From: Panicum virgatum
Lineage: Eukaryota > Streptophyta > Magnoliopsida > Poales > Poaceae
DNA: 64,000 nucleotides
Direction of reading: 5' to 3'
Assembly: GCF_016808335.1 (NCBI RefSeq)
Contig: NC_053146.1
Coordinates: 24,732,637-24,796,636 of the forward strand
Of this stretch, positions 33,441 to 44,794 are shown one piece after another (position 1 is the first letter of the stretch; every line of letters begins with the position of its first letter). Under the pieces are notes generated by a model that was given only the letters and a program-made list of their open reading frames with translations, did not search any database and was not told where the DNA came from. Position numbers and translations under genes: made by a program.

Positions 33441-36400
33441 TGTAACACCCTAATTTTAAATTTCAGCATTTATTAATAAATTTAATTGGCTTTAGTTAAA
33501 TTTTCTAAGGTTTATTGTGTTTAGTTGGCATTTAATCTAATTTTTGTTCCTTAATTAATTAAAATTTATCATAGGTTTAAATTTTTTGTTGCATTCATGC
33601 TGGTGCATAATTTTATTTGAGTGTGGTTTGAATTCAAATTCAATATTGAATTCAAACTTAGTTTGAATTAGATCTAGAAAGGAGAGAAATAGAAATTAGA
33701 AAGAAAACCCAAAATCCAGAAAGCCCAAAACCCAGCCCAAAACCCAGCTAGCAGCTCAGCCCGGCCCTCTTCTCACTCTGGGCCCGCTTGGCCCCGCTCC
33801 AGCGCCCCCCCCCCCCCCCCGCGCTCCCTCTCTCCTGGGCCCAGCTACTCTCCTCTCCCGCTCGGCCCGTCACCGCACGCGCGTTAGCCCGCGGCCCAGC
33901 CGCTGCTCAGCCCGCGCGGAGCGCTCAGCCCGCACCCCGCCTCACCCCGCTCGGCCTGTGACTCGCGTCGCCGCTCTCCCGCTGACCGGTGGGCCCATGC
34001 CGTCAGCCCCGTCTTCCTCCCGAGCCGCTCGCCCGCGCAACGGAAACCGCCGCGATCCCCGGCGAGCCCCGCGCCCGAATCCCGCCCGAGATCCCTGGTT
34101 TCCCCTTATTAAACCCAGCCACACCCCCTGCGCCGCCACCCCTGCACTCCAGCGCCACCAGAACCCGTTTCCCACCGCCCCTGTCTAGCTCCGCCGTAGC
34201 AGAACTTCAACGCCGCCGGTAAAGACTCCGCCGCCCGGTTTTCTCGCCGCCGTGGCGCACCGGATCCAGCTGACCCCTTTACCTGCTTCGCAGTAACGCC
34301 AGGCATCGACTCGTGCCACCCAGGAGCTCGGAGAGCCCCTGCGCCGACCCCGTCGCCAAGTTCCGCCCGTGCACCACCGCCGGTCCACGACGTTGACCCC
34401 TCCCCGCTGCAGCTCCGGCCCGATTCGAGCCCTGGGTAAGCGCCCCAAGTCCCCCCTGATCGCTTGCGCTAGACCTCGTAGGCCCTGGCGCGCTCTAGGC
34501 GCCCCGGCGTCGCGCTCCGGCGAGCTTCGTGGCCGCTGAGCCGCCCTCGCCGTCGAGGGACCCGTTCCCAGCCCCGCACCGCCCGTCCGAGCCCACCTGT
34601 GAACTACTCATGCCACGGCGGTGCTCCACGGCCGAACACCGACCCAAAATGAGCCCAGGAGCGCCGGATTTGCCCGACTCTGGCGGGTTTCCCCTGCGCG
34701 CCGCCGCGGGATTCCTCGCCGGCGGTAGCGCGCCGCCGCCGCCCACGCCCCAACCGTTCTCGGCCGTTCGATCCGAAACAAGCGGCCAAGATTAGATCCA
34801 GCGGCCTTAAAACCCAGGCCATCAGATCTGGATCCAACGATCCAGATCGGCGCGTACCGGTTCGGCCTTGACTTTTTTCTAAAGAGCCCCTCCCTTTATT
34901 GCTAATCAACCCGCGGTCCTGATCTATTCAAAAATATTTACGCAGAGGTCCTGTTTTATTCACTTAAGCCCCTGATCTTTTTAAATATCAAACCCGCCGT
35001 CCAGGTTAGTTCTTTTTGCGAGTTAGCCCTTAGATTTAATGTTTATTTACGTTTTAGCCCTCGGTTTTAGCAGAAAAGTCCCTAGAACTTCAGTTTTCTT
35101 ACAAATAAGCCCCTAGAACTTGTTTTAGGCCTAGTTTATGCGTTTTAGCTCCGTTTTTAGCGTTCTTTATGTCCACGCGATCGTTGTAACGCGTAGAATA
35201 GTTTTAGACTAGTTTAATGTGCTATTTTTATGTATTGATGTACTGTTTCTTAGCTTTTTGTTAGTGTTTGCCTGTATTCTTATTTTGTGCATTGTTTTGG
35301 CCATGTGTTCGTGAGTAGACGTTGATCCATCTGAGGAGCCCCAGTACTAGTACCCGGAGCAGCCGTCTTCCGAGCACTTTGAGCAGCAGCCAGAGCAGTA
35401 CGAGGAAGGCAAGTATAACATGAACAACCTATCACCTTTAAATACAATTTCATACTGCATTTTAATACTGTATGCCTATAAGGACTGTCCTAGCCACTTT
35501 ATATCCTTTATATATACCTTTGGGTTGCATTTTGGTTAGTTGTGCTAGGTTGCTGCGCTATAACACACTCTGGTCCTTTTTAATTAAATTGATTAATGTT
35601 TTACTTGAACTTAATTCTGAGAGTGGCACTCTGTGTGGCTTGAGTGGCTCACTTCTCATTAAAAGATGTTTTTTTTAGAAACATGGTTTAGGGGGCCAGC
35701 ACGGTGCTTACTGCCTGGTTGGCCACTCTCCATAAGGACCGGTTCATAGAGCGACAACCTGTGACAACAGCGCTACCACAAGGCTAGAATGGGATAGACT
35801 TGGCGTAATAACTAGATCTTTTTGGTTTGGAGTAACTTACCTGCGGGGCAAGAGTAGTAAGCTTCAATGGTCCCTGCTCCTCCGGCTTGGTCTGTGCTTG
35901 GATTGCGCTCCTGTGCTTGTACCCCCGGAGGTGGGCCCCATCGTCGCCGACCTAACTCTCGCGGTTACGCCTTACCAACGAGATTCTTTCTAAAGGCCTC
36001 GTAGTGAGTCGCTGGCCATCTCACCTAAGGAAGTGTGATGAACAACTGGCGTAGCTCACGACTTGTGGGTAAAGATGTGCAACCTCTGCAGAGTGTAAAA
36101 CTGGTATACTAGCCGTGCTCACGGTTATGAGCGGCCCAGATCCTCCTTTTGATTAGTGAAGTTATCTCCTTCCGACGAGGGAGGTGCTTCTCGGGGTTTA
36201 CCTTGGTGGCTTGGTCTTGGTTTGGTTCTCAGTAGTCTTATAATTAATTCTGATTAATTACTATGCAACTGGGTTAATGGTAATCCATCAACTCATAGTA
36301 AATAGCTTTAATAAAATTTTGCCAACACTTAAAAGCTAATGCAGTTGAGTCAGCCAGCCTAGAGCCTCATAGTTTGTGTTATACTTGTTGAGTACAAGTT

Positions 36401-36774
36401 GTGTACTCACTCTTGCCTCTTCTCTACTTTTTTCCTCTTGGCTACGCTACTGCTGCTCAGTTCCTGCCGACACGAGGGAGTTCGTCCAGCGCTACCAGGA
36501 CTACGAGGACTTCTAGGTGCTTCGTCTCCCAGTCGACGTCCCTGTGGCGCCCTGCTTCAGCTTCGGAGAGCTTTTACCGTATTTTGTACTTCGCTTCCGC
36601 TGTATCAGACATTTTGTCATTATTGTAATAAATAACATTCGTATTCGCTTTATTATGTCTTTTTACGTGATATGTGCTATGATATACTGTTCATTCTGTT
36701 GTATATACGTGTGACTTGGTCCTGGCATGTATATGATTGCTCGGTTTATGTTCTTTTATAAACCGGGTGTTACA
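33441..36774 (+). repeat. 3' LTR of the young autonomous element
   Basis: It is 3334 bp. It differs from the 5' LTR by a shorter poly-C tract (16 against 26) and eight substitutions seen by eye. Examples are GCTTTGCAG against GCTTCGCAG, CCGCCGCCGG against CCACCGCCGG, and CCTGGGACAAC against CCTGTGACAAC. Confidence 0.95.
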
Positions 36775-37082
36775 GCTCAGTTCCTGCCGACGCGAGGGAG
36801 TTCACCCAGAGCTACCAGGAGTACGAGGACTTCTAGGCGTTCGTCTCCCAGTCGACGTCCCTGTGGCACCCAGCTTCTGAGTTTCGTACTTGTACTTTAC
36901 GCTTCCACTGTGTCAGACATTTTGTCATTAATGTAATAAATAACATTCATACTCGCTTTAATATATCTTTTTACGTGATATGTGATGTGATATACTGTTC
37001 ATTCTATTGTATATACGTGTGACTTGATCCTTACACGTATATGATTGCTCGGTTTATGTCCTTTTATAAACCGGGTGTTACA
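36775..37082 (+). mobile_element. Solo LTR 'H', segment 3 of 3 (U5 end)
   Basis: It resumes with GCTCAGTTCCTGCCGACG, the second exon-like segment, and ends AAACCGGGTGTTACA at 37082, next to CAAGT. The three H segments total about 3.76 kb after removing duplication copies. Confidence 0.88.
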
Positions 37083-37132
37083 CAAGTAAAGTGGTGGAGG
37101 ACTTAGAAAAAATAGGTGCACGGATTCAGTAC
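37083..37132 (-). other. Antisense PMD gene, intron 2 (donor side)
   Basis: On the minus strand the donor is GAAGAG/GTACTGAATC at 37132. The intron runs to the H insertion and resumes at 9196-9166, ending TTACAG. Without the nest it is 76 nt. The exon frames on both sides are in phase. Confidence 0.65.
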
Positions 37133-38511
37133 CTCTTCCTCGGGGATTGCGTATTCAAGATCAATTTGCTGCTGTAGAGGGCCTAAAGCTCTTCTGAATA
37201 CATGAGTTTTCCACATTCCCCACCATGTGTTAAAGTCGATTGACGAGGGAGTAAAGGACATATCGGTTGGTATTGGAATGTGGAGGTTGTCAAATATGCT
37301 GTAGCATCTTGAGCTGGTAAGACCATCGGGTAAATCGGCTCTACTCTCCACCAAGTGGTGAATATGGAAGTGGGGAGGGACTTGTCCTAAGCCAAATTGC
37401 CGAGCTACTACAACTGGTTGATAGGTTTCATAACCTAGTTTGATGATTCTGTTGGAAGTACTTATGCCAATAGGGAGGAAGCCAGGTCGGATCATCAGGG
37501 AATATAGATGCCGAGTGCTATCGTCATCGGCAAAGCTGTCCAGCCTGAAGGTAGTTGGGTTCTCAAAGGCTTCAGATTCAGTGAATGGAAAGTAGAGGGG
37601 ATTGTCTAGACCTTTGTAGAAGACTCTAAACCAGTTTGCTGCATCTGTTGAGTTCAGTTTGCTGCCAGGGAGGCTGAATAGGGCTTGGCCATAGCTAGTG
37701 CATCTAATTGGCTTGCCATTCTCGTCAGGGAAGGAATTCTTGGCTAGGCTTTGAAAGTTTGGAATCTGATGCTGGAAGTAGAGTTGTGCCCATAACTGAA
37801 TAAACCACCAAGGGCCTCCAGTTCTGAGTTTCCTTTGGTTGAGCAAATTAGTTGTCATCAGATGGAGACATCTGTATGTTTCTCCGAGAAAAAGTTTGCC
37901 TAGGCTAGTGCGGTTGCCATGGGCCAGATGGTAAGCCAAAGGAAGGTAATTCTTAGTTGGAGCTAAGGAAGGACCACAGAAAATAAAATGTTCTAACCAA
38001 AGATTTAAAAAGGCTGTGTGTTCCTTTTTTTAGGTACTGGACCTTTTGTCTTCATGTGCTGGTTCATGTAAGTACTCCAGTTTGTGCAGTTTGCCTTGGA
38101 TGAAAGTTTGAAGGGGGCTTCTACCATTCTGTGGGCTGCAGGATCAGAGGAACTAATGTCTAGGCTAGTAATCATGGTAACATCTAGCAGAGTACGGGTC
38201 ATGGGTCCATGACCAAAGAGGAAACAGTTCAGAGCGTCGGAGCAGAAATAGCCGATGGTTTTTGCTATGTTCAATTCTTGCCACAAGGGCATATAGGTTT
38301 TTGCTACTCTGCTATACCATGCAATCTAGCTCTCGGGTGGATTAGACCAGGCTCTTAAGCAATCAGCCCAGGGATTTAAATTAATGTCTTGACTTACGAA
38401 AGGGATTCTATTCGCTTCACAGGAGATTAAATCTGTGGGATTTTCATAAACTCGTGGGCCAAGACAAAAGGATTTGGGATTGGAAGGATGCGGCAAAAGG
38501 ATGTCTGACAC
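37133..38511 (-). pseudogene. Antisense PMD gene, exon 2 (plant mobile domain)
   Basis: This is the body of the plant mobile domain, a fold found in MAIN/MAIL-type plant proteins and carried by several plant transposons; its biochemical activity is not established. After acceptor CTCCAG at 38512 the residues run VSDILLPHPSNPKSFCLGP, later NPWADCLRAW, MPLWQELNIAKTIGYF, LDVTMITSLD, RTGGPWWFIQLWAQLYF, then WFRVFYKGL and FGLGQVPPHFHIHHLV. The exon ends IPEEE at donor 37133. A TAG at 38326-38328 and a one-base frameshift in a T-run near 38009 break the frame, so it is non-functional here. Domain identity is from recalled family features, without a search. Confidence 0.72.
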
Positions 38512-38609
38512 CTGGAGTTCAGAAATTCAGAAATTTATATATGGTGTCATATTTCAGAGTTTAATTCATTCGGAGCTGAGGAAAGTTGAAAGGACAGGCT
38601 GAATATTAC
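38512..38609 (-). other. Antisense PMD gene, intron 1
   Basis: The minus strand starts GTAATATTCAGCC after CTGAAG and ends AACTCCAG. It is 98 nt, AT-rich, with GT-AG ends, and separates two phase-0 exons. Confidence 0.65.
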
Positions 38610-38675
38610 CTTCAGGCCGAGGATTGCCGTATCTACGATTGGAGATCTCGCTGTTTGAGCTTCAGAGTCCGCCAT
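38610..38675 (-). pseudogene. Antisense PMD gene, exon 1 with start codon
   Basis: The minus-strand ATG at 38675-38673 has strong plant context (AACCATGGCG). The exon codes for 22 residues beginning MADSEAQTARSPIVDTAILG and ends in phase 0 at donor 38609. Choosing this start gives a continuous frame into exon 2. Confidence 0.6.
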
Positions 38676-39051
38676 GGTTTAGATCTGCTAACTTAGGGTT
38701 TGGTTATTTTGCGGGCTCTGGTTCAAGTTTTGAATACTGTGAGTTTTCACTCAAACTTATGGAGCGGGATTCTCGAATTACACTCGGATTTGGAATATCT
38801 ATTTTGAGTCGGATTCAGAGTGGGAGTGATGTTTTGTTCTTATGCGGGTTACTTCCAGTTTTGAATTTCGTCAGCTCTTGGATATTGGTAAAGCCCGATG
38901 CAGTGCCATCGGCTTTTGGAGGGTTGTTCGAGCAAGCAATTAAGTGATAAGGAAATTTATTCATTAAAGATAAAGTTTTTACAAGAGGAAGAGCCGATTT
39001 GACAAAGGGGCGAATCCTTCGGCTCAATCTACGCTACAGTACTACCTACAT
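38676..39051 (-). other. Spacer between the two antisense genes
   Basis: This stretch lies upstream of the PMD gene and downstream of the acidic ORF. No domain-bearing frame is visible. It should hold the PMD promoter and the 3' untranslated region of the acidic ORF, but I cannot point to a convincing TATA box. Confidence 0.4.
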
Positions 39052-39624
39052 CTACCACCTGTAGGTACCTAGGTGCCTACAGCGCTTGGGGCTTCGCGCC
39101 GGCATGTTTCTGCCGTTGCTGTCGTCGCCGTCGTCGTCGTTGCCGCCTCTCTTGTCGGCGCTGCTGCCGTCGCTGGCCTCTTCATCGCTGCTCCAGCGGC
39201 CGCCGCCGTTGCTTTCCTCCTTGCTGTCCTCCTCGGAGGAGCCGAGGAATCGGAAGGTGCTTCCGGCCATCGGGTCATCTTCGTCAGAGGAGGAGTCGAT
39301 TTCCTCTTCCGAGGAGGAATCGACTCTGTCCAGGAGAAGTGGTCATCGCTACTCTCCTCTAGCTCTTCCTGGAACAGGAGCTGGAGGTCCTCGCCGTTGG
39401 TCTTGGGTTCGTCGTCTTTAGAGATGACCCCGAAGTCGAACTCCTCTGCATCCCAATGCAGAGGAGCGAGCACCTCGTGCGCCGCCGTCGGGTTGTATTC
39501 CGGCGTCGGCTCTCGGCTCTCGGCTCTCGGAGATGGGGTCGAGGGAGGAGACGGAGGAACTCGAGGAAGAGGGGGAAAGAGGGGAGCCGATGGAATTGGA
39601 GCCAGAGGAGGAGAAGATCGCCAT
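39052..39624 (-). pseudogene. Antisense acidic ORF of the Tat element
   Basis: The minus-strand ATG at 39624 starts MAIFSSSGSNSIGSPLSPSS, a Ser-rich leader. A motif APLHWDAEEFDFGV then appears in a shifted frame. Strongly acidic, Ser/Glu/Asp-rich low complexity follows, for example GSSEEDSKEESNGGG and GGNDDDGDDSNGRN, and the ORF ends TYRW at a stop near 39052. Three tandem GAGAGCC units near 39510-39530 explain the first frameshift; a second shift near 39270-39300 is needed to reach the end. I recall similar antisense ORFs in grass Tat elements, but their function is unknown. Plus-strand frames of similar length here are shadows of this composition. Confidence 0.55.
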
Positions 39625-39738
39625 GGCTACAGGAGGTTTGGGTGCTCTGTGCTGTTTGGCTGAGGGAGGAAGACGAGTTTGTGGTGAAAGGAGTCGATTC
39701 AGGGTGAGATTAAATAGGAAAAAATGGAAGATGAATCG
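39625..39738 (-). promoter_or_regulatory. Promoter region of the antisense acidic ORF and possible Tat polypurine tract
   Basis: On the minus strand CCTATTTAATCTC (around 39705-39717) resembles a TATA box about 85 bases before the ORF start. On the plus strand AGGAAAAAATGGAAGA (39717-39731) is purine-rich and is followed by TGAATCG. That would fit a polypurine tract and 3' LTR start, but this is a guess. Confidence 0.3.
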
Positions 39739-42700
39739 TGTAACACCCTAATTTCAATTTCAGCATTTATTAATAAATTTAATTGGCTTTATTTAAATTT
39801 CTAAGGTTTATTGTGTTTAGTATGGCATTTAATTTAATTTTGTTCCTTAAGTAATTAAAATTTTGTCTAAGGTTAAAACTTTGATGTTGCATTCATGCTG
39901 GTGCATAATTTTAATTATTTGAGTGTGGTTTGAATTCAAATTTTGATTTGAATTCAAACTTTGTTTGAAGTAGAAATAGAAAAGAGAAAGGAAAATAGAA
40001 AACCCGGCCCAGGAAACCCAAACCCAAAACAGCCCAGCACATCCTTTTCCCGCGGCCCAGTCAGCCCTTTCCTTTTTCCCGCATGGGCCCAGCACGCTGG
40101 CCCAGCCAGTTCCCCCGCACGGCCCGCGCGGCCCAGCCTCCGGCCCAGCACTCCCGCTTCAGCCGCGCCGCATGCGCCCGCTCCCAACCGGCCCGCCTCT
40201 CCTCCTCTCTCTCACTGGCGGCTTGGTCCCGCGCGTCAGACGCCTCCCCCACGGCCCGCTCGCAGCACCGCGTCACGCTCTCGCTGAGCGCTCGGGCCCA
40301 CCCGCCAGCGCCCCTTCCTCCACCTTCCTTCTTCCACCTCGCGCCCGAGTCCCTCTGCTCCGCGTTGCTCGCTGCCCGTGGCCCCACTCCGCCCGTGCGC
40401 GCGCCCGAGGCCCACTGGCCGGCCATCCAGAGCTCCCCCTCCTTCTAGAAGCCTCGCCCCTAGGACCGGATCAAGCCAGGCCGTTGGGGCGATCCGCTAT
40501 CCCCGCGCTGCGCCAATCCCGGCCGCGCATCTCGCTGGCCTTCCCGTAATGGCACGCACGCCAAGAGACCCGGGGTCCCTTTAATTGACGCCGCGGCCGC
40601 ACCCCGGAACTCCCCCATCCCGCAGCCTCCACCTCTGCCTCGCATCACCGCCACCGAAAGGCTCCGCCGCGAAGAGACCTCCACGCCGGTGAGCATCTCC
40701 GCTACCCCAATTCATCGCCGCCAGTGGCTTTCAGCCCATCCTGACCCCCGTGACGTCTTCACAGCACGACGCCGCGCCTACCCGTGGAGATCCGGAGCCC
40801 AGGGCACCCCCGCACCGACCCGTCACCGAACGCCGCCGCGACTCGCCGCCGGTCTTCGCCGCCGGACCCCCTGCACGACCCCCACGCTCGTTTCGAGTCT
40901 CGGTGAGGACCTCCTCCACCCGCTCTTCCTTTTCGACCTGCTAGTGTAGCCTATAGCGCACCCCAGCAACCCCTGCGCGCGCGCGCCGGCGATGTGCCGC
41001 CGCGCAGTCCGCCCCTCACCGTGGCGAGCCCTGCCCAGGCCCGGCCGAGCCCCGCTCCAGCCTCTAGTGCCTTGCGCATACCGCGGGCATGCTCCCAGGC
41101 CCAAGCCCGGGTCAAATCAACCCCCGGAGTGCCGGATTAGCGAACTCCGGCGAGTCTTTCCCCACGCGCCGCCGCGGGAGCGTGCCGCCGGTGACTTCCG
41201 CCGCCGCCGTTGCTCACGTTCGTCCTGGGTCGTTCGATCCAAAATCAACACTCGAGATTAGATCCAAATCCCATCGAACCAGAGCCACGAGATCCCGATC
41301 TAACGGCCCGTAAGCATAGATACCGGTTCGCCTGTAAGTTTTGCATAAGAGCCCCCCAGCTTTCTAACAATCAACCCGCCGTCCCAGCCAGGTCAAAAAT
41401 AATTACGGTTTGGTCCTGTTTTTAGCACATAACCCTCTGTGTTTCTTTAAATTAGGACCCGCCGTCCAGGTTTGTCCTTTTTGCGGGTCAGACCCTGGAT
41501 CTAAGGTTTAATTACGTCTAGGCCCTCGGTTTTAGCAGAAAATTCCCTGGAACCCTGTTTTTATTACAAATAAGCCCCTAGAACTTGTTTTTGGCCTAGA
41601 TTATGCGTTTTAGCTCCGTTTTAAGCGTTCTTTATATCCACGCAATCGTTGTAACACGAAGAATAGTTTTAGACTAGTTTAGTGTGCTATTTTTATGTAT
41701 TGATGTACTGTTTCTTAGTTTTTGTTAGTGTTTGCTTGTATGCTTATTATTGTGCATTGTTTTGGCCATGTGTTCGTGAGTAGACGTTGATCCATCTGAG
41801 GAGCCCCAGTACCAGTACCAGGAGCAGCCAGTCTTTGGAGCAGTTTGAGCAGCAGCCAGAGCAGTACGAGGAAGGCAAGTGTAACATGAACAACCCATCA
41901 CTTTTAAATACAATTTCATACTGCATTTAATACTGTATGCCTATAAGGACTGTCCTAGCCACTTTATATCCTTTATATATACCTTGGGTTGCATTTTGTT
42001 TAGTTGTGCTAGGTTGCTGCGCTATAACACATTCTGGTCCTTTTTAATTAAATTGATTAATGGTTTACTCGAATTTAATTCTGAGAGTGGCACTCTGAGT
42101 GGCTTGAGTGGCTCACTTCTCGTTAAAATTGGTTTTGTTAGAAACATAGTTTAGGGGGCCAGCACAGTGCTTAGTGCTTGGTTGGCCACTCTCCATAAGG
42201 ACCGGTTCATAGAGCGACAACCTGGGACAACAGCGCTACCACAAGACTAGAATGGGACGGTCTTGGCTTACTAATTAGGCCATTTTGGTTCGGGAGTAAC
42301 TTACCGACGGGGCATGGGGGGTGGTGAGCTTCAATGGTGGCCAGGCTACGAGGCTGGTCTGTGTGTCTTGTACCCCCTCGAGGTGGTTACCATCGTTGCG
42401 GAGCCTGATTACTTAGCGGTTACACCTTACCAACGTGTCCTTTGTAACGGCCTCGTAGTGAGTTTGCTAGTCATCTCACCTAAGGAAGTGTGATGAAAAA
42501 CTAGCGTAGCTCACGACTTGTGGGTAAAGATGTGCAACCTCTGCTAGAGTGTAAAACTGGTATACTAGCCGTGCTCACGGTTATGAGCGGCCCAGATCCT
42601 CCTTTTGATTAGTGGGGTTGTCTCCTTCCGACGAGGGAGGTGCCTCTTGGGGTTACCTTGGTTTGGTTTGGTTTGGCACTTAGTAGTTTCTGAATTAATT

Positions 42701-43222
42701 CTGATTAATTACTATGTAACTGGGTTTATGGTAATTCATCAACTCGTAGTAAATAGCTTTAATAAAACTTTGCCAACACTTAAAAGCTAATGTAGTTGAG
42801 TCAGCCAACCTTAGAGCCTCATAGTTTGTGTTATACTTGTTGAGTACAAGTTGTGTACTCACTCTTGCCTCTTCTCTACTTTTTCCTCTTGGCTACGCTA
42901 CTGCTGCTCAGTTCCTGCCGATGCGAGGGAGTTCGCTCAGCGCTTCCAGGACTACGAGGACTTCTAGGCGTTCGTTTCCCAGTCGACGTCCCTGTGGCGC
43001 CCTGCTCAGCTTCGGAGAGTTTTATTCGTATTTGTACTTCGCTTCCGCTGTATCAGATATTTTGTCATTAATGTAATAAATAACATTCGTATTTCGATTT
43101 ATTATGTCTTATTCGTGATATGTGCTATGATATATTGTTCATTCTGTTGTATATACGTGTGACTTGATCTTGGCACGTATATGATTGCTCGGTTTGTGTC
43201 CTTTTATAAACCGGTTGTTACA
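39739..43222 (+). mobile_element. Solo LTR of family T
   Basis: It is 3484 bp, starting TGTAACACCC and ending AAACCGGTTGTTACA (one change from the usual end). The duplication AATCG is perfect (39734-39738 and 43223-43227). It contains the family U3 motifs, a GC-rich core (about 40000-41250) with its own sequence, and the R/U5 blocks. Confidence 0.94.
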
Positions 43223-44552
43223 AATCGGCACTTTCACATTCTGCGAGGAGCCGGCTGCAGAGACGTTGCGTCTTCTGTGGTGGTTATAGTGCGTTTTAAT
43301 GAGCATCAACAGGACGATGAAGCAACGAGATGGTTTTGGAATTATCATTGCCAAAACCAGGGGTGCATGTGTTATCGCCATAAATTAACAGGGTTAATTA
43401 ATGGGCCGCAAGTGAGTTGGACTTAATGCAGAAATTAAAGGAGGCTTATGAATCGGCTCCTGCGTGGGTGTTCGGTCCATCTGGGCCATGTACCTTTAGG
43501 TTTTAAGTTCAGTTTGAGTTAGAGATAGAGTCCAATATGGACACGTTAGTCTAGATTGTTTTCCAAGTCTCCGGACATTTGTAAAGGAAGAACGTCATCA
43601 CGTTTCGCAACAACAATTCTCGGCGCACTGCCATCCCTAATGCTAGGGTTTCATCCAAGTAAGCGCCTTGCTGCCCTGATTACTTCTTGCGATCAGGGTA
43701 GCATTGTTCTTACTTTTACCTTGGTATTACTCGTACTGAAGCATTTTTTATGGCGAGTAGTGCTAGTTATCCTGGTATTCGTAGCATGACCTTTAGTAGA
43801 TTTATCATGCTCTTGTTGTTTATCATCTACGAATATCATGTTATCTCTGCGTGATCACGTATTAATCTTATACTAATTCTCATTGCATAGAGTTAGTCGC
43901 GTAGAGATAACACCCTTCTTCTTTTCTATCTAGTAGATCTAATCTGTTATGGTTTGTTCTTATACGTAAGAATCGGCTTAATATCTGCTAGTTTAGGCCT
44001 TGCAAACGGGTTGGACGATCCGGCGACGTATTAGATGCTTTGCCTTCATCTTAACAGGGATTGATCCGGGAATCGGCTTTTGCTTATTCTTAGGCCTCTA
44101 TTCTGGTTAAAGTTTGGTTATCTATTACGCTCGTTAGGCCTAACTACGTGTATGATGTTCCGATCTAGCAGTGAATCTTTTACCGTCGTGGAATAGATTA
44201 ACTAGATCTATTTGTCGTTTGCTTTATCTATTAATATCTAGATATGCAGATCTGATCTGACACCGGGACTCGATCAGTTCTTTAAAGCTGATGCAAGAGT
44301 CGTCCCGGGGAGCCGACCACGGCTCGGACTAATGTTTACACGTGTTTGTGCATGTAGGCAAATCGTTGAAAGCACTTTTGCACCTTCCTGATCGGGTATA
44401 GGTCAGGTGGCATGCCCTGCATCTCCAGAAGCATCAGCGTGTGCCAGGATCTGGGCCATTGACCGAGGGGCCGGTGCCAGCTAGCGCCCCGGCAGCCTCC
44501 CGGCTCTTCGTGTTGCCTGTCGCTACTCGTCGGTGGGATTTGACCGACAACA
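43223..44552 (+). repeat. Probable 3' LTR region of the Tat element
   Basis: No domain-bearing frame is seen. The last part reads TGATCGGGTATAGGTCAGGT and, further on, GTGGGATTTGACCGACAACA ending at 44552, matching my recollection of how grass Tat-type LTRs end. The start may be TGAATCG at 39732 (7 bp before the solo LTR) or may lie within this stretch. The 5' partner is outside the window. Confidence 0.45.
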
Positions 44553-44794
44553 GGTACGTGGCACATATCCATCATTGCATTGCATATAGGATAGTTTAAT
44601 CTTTCCTTGCATAAATTTTCTTTTCATCTTGCATAAGCATGTTTGAAATTTAACCAACACATGTTTCAATTTACAAATTTTGAATCTCTAGAACTTCACA
44701 AAAAAAATTCAAAAATTTTTGGCCGAGCAGTTGGCCGGCCGGCTCCACATCTTCTTCTCTGGTAGGGAGCAGCAGGGAGTGGGTTCTTTGATTA
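44553..44794. other. Unassigned flank, left part
   Basis: It is AT-rich and then has a TTGGCCGGCCGGCTCC block, with no coding frame. It is contiguous with 48568-48814 once the solo LTR is removed. Confidence 0.4.

Larger units (their letters stand above)
21582..36774 (+). mobile_element. Young autonomous family T element (Tekay/Del-type chromovirus)
   Basis: This complete Ty3/gypsy element has a 5' LTR (21582-24925), primer site, gag-pol in a single frame, polypurine tract and 3' LTR (33441-36774). A solo LTR is nested in gag. The duplication GCTCA is perfect (21577-21581 and 36775-36779). Comparing the LTRs by eye gives eight substitutions over about 3334 aligned bases plus one poly-C length difference (26 against 16). 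At the commonly used grass rate of 1.3e-8 per site per year that is of the order of 0.1 million years. The chromodomain and initiator tRNA-Met primer fit the Tekay/Del chromovirus lineage. The lineage name is from family knowledge, not a search. Confidence 0.95.
800..44552 (+). mobile_element. Tat-lineage Ty3/gypsy retrotransposon, fragmented host of the nest
   Basis: This is the oldest resolvable layer. In order on the plus strand it holds sense pol (913-4349), a 3' untranslated tandem repeat (4387-4568), an antisense plant-mobile-domain gene, an antisense acidic ORF and a probable 3' LTR ending at 44552. The Tat assignment rests on two RNase H-like domains between reverse transcriptase and integrase, the YIDDVV polymerase motif, and tandem repeats downstream of pol, all known for this lineage. 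Gag, protease and the 5' LTR are absent or lie left of the window. Three family T insertions interrupt it (4829-7912, 9197-37082, 39739-43222). Removing them with one duplication copy each restores contiguous sequence, which shows it was one element. The left limit and the LTR boundaries are uncertain. Confidence 0.8.

Noticed and set aside
39073..39663. A 196-codon plus-strand frame over the acidic ORF
   Set aside because: Low-complexity mirror of the antisense Ser/Glu/Asp-rich ORF. The minus strand has the recognisable APLHWDAEEFDF motif.
43556..43789. A hydrophobic 77-codon frame in the Tat 3' region
   Set aside because: No conserved motif and no context; probably chance in LTR sequence.
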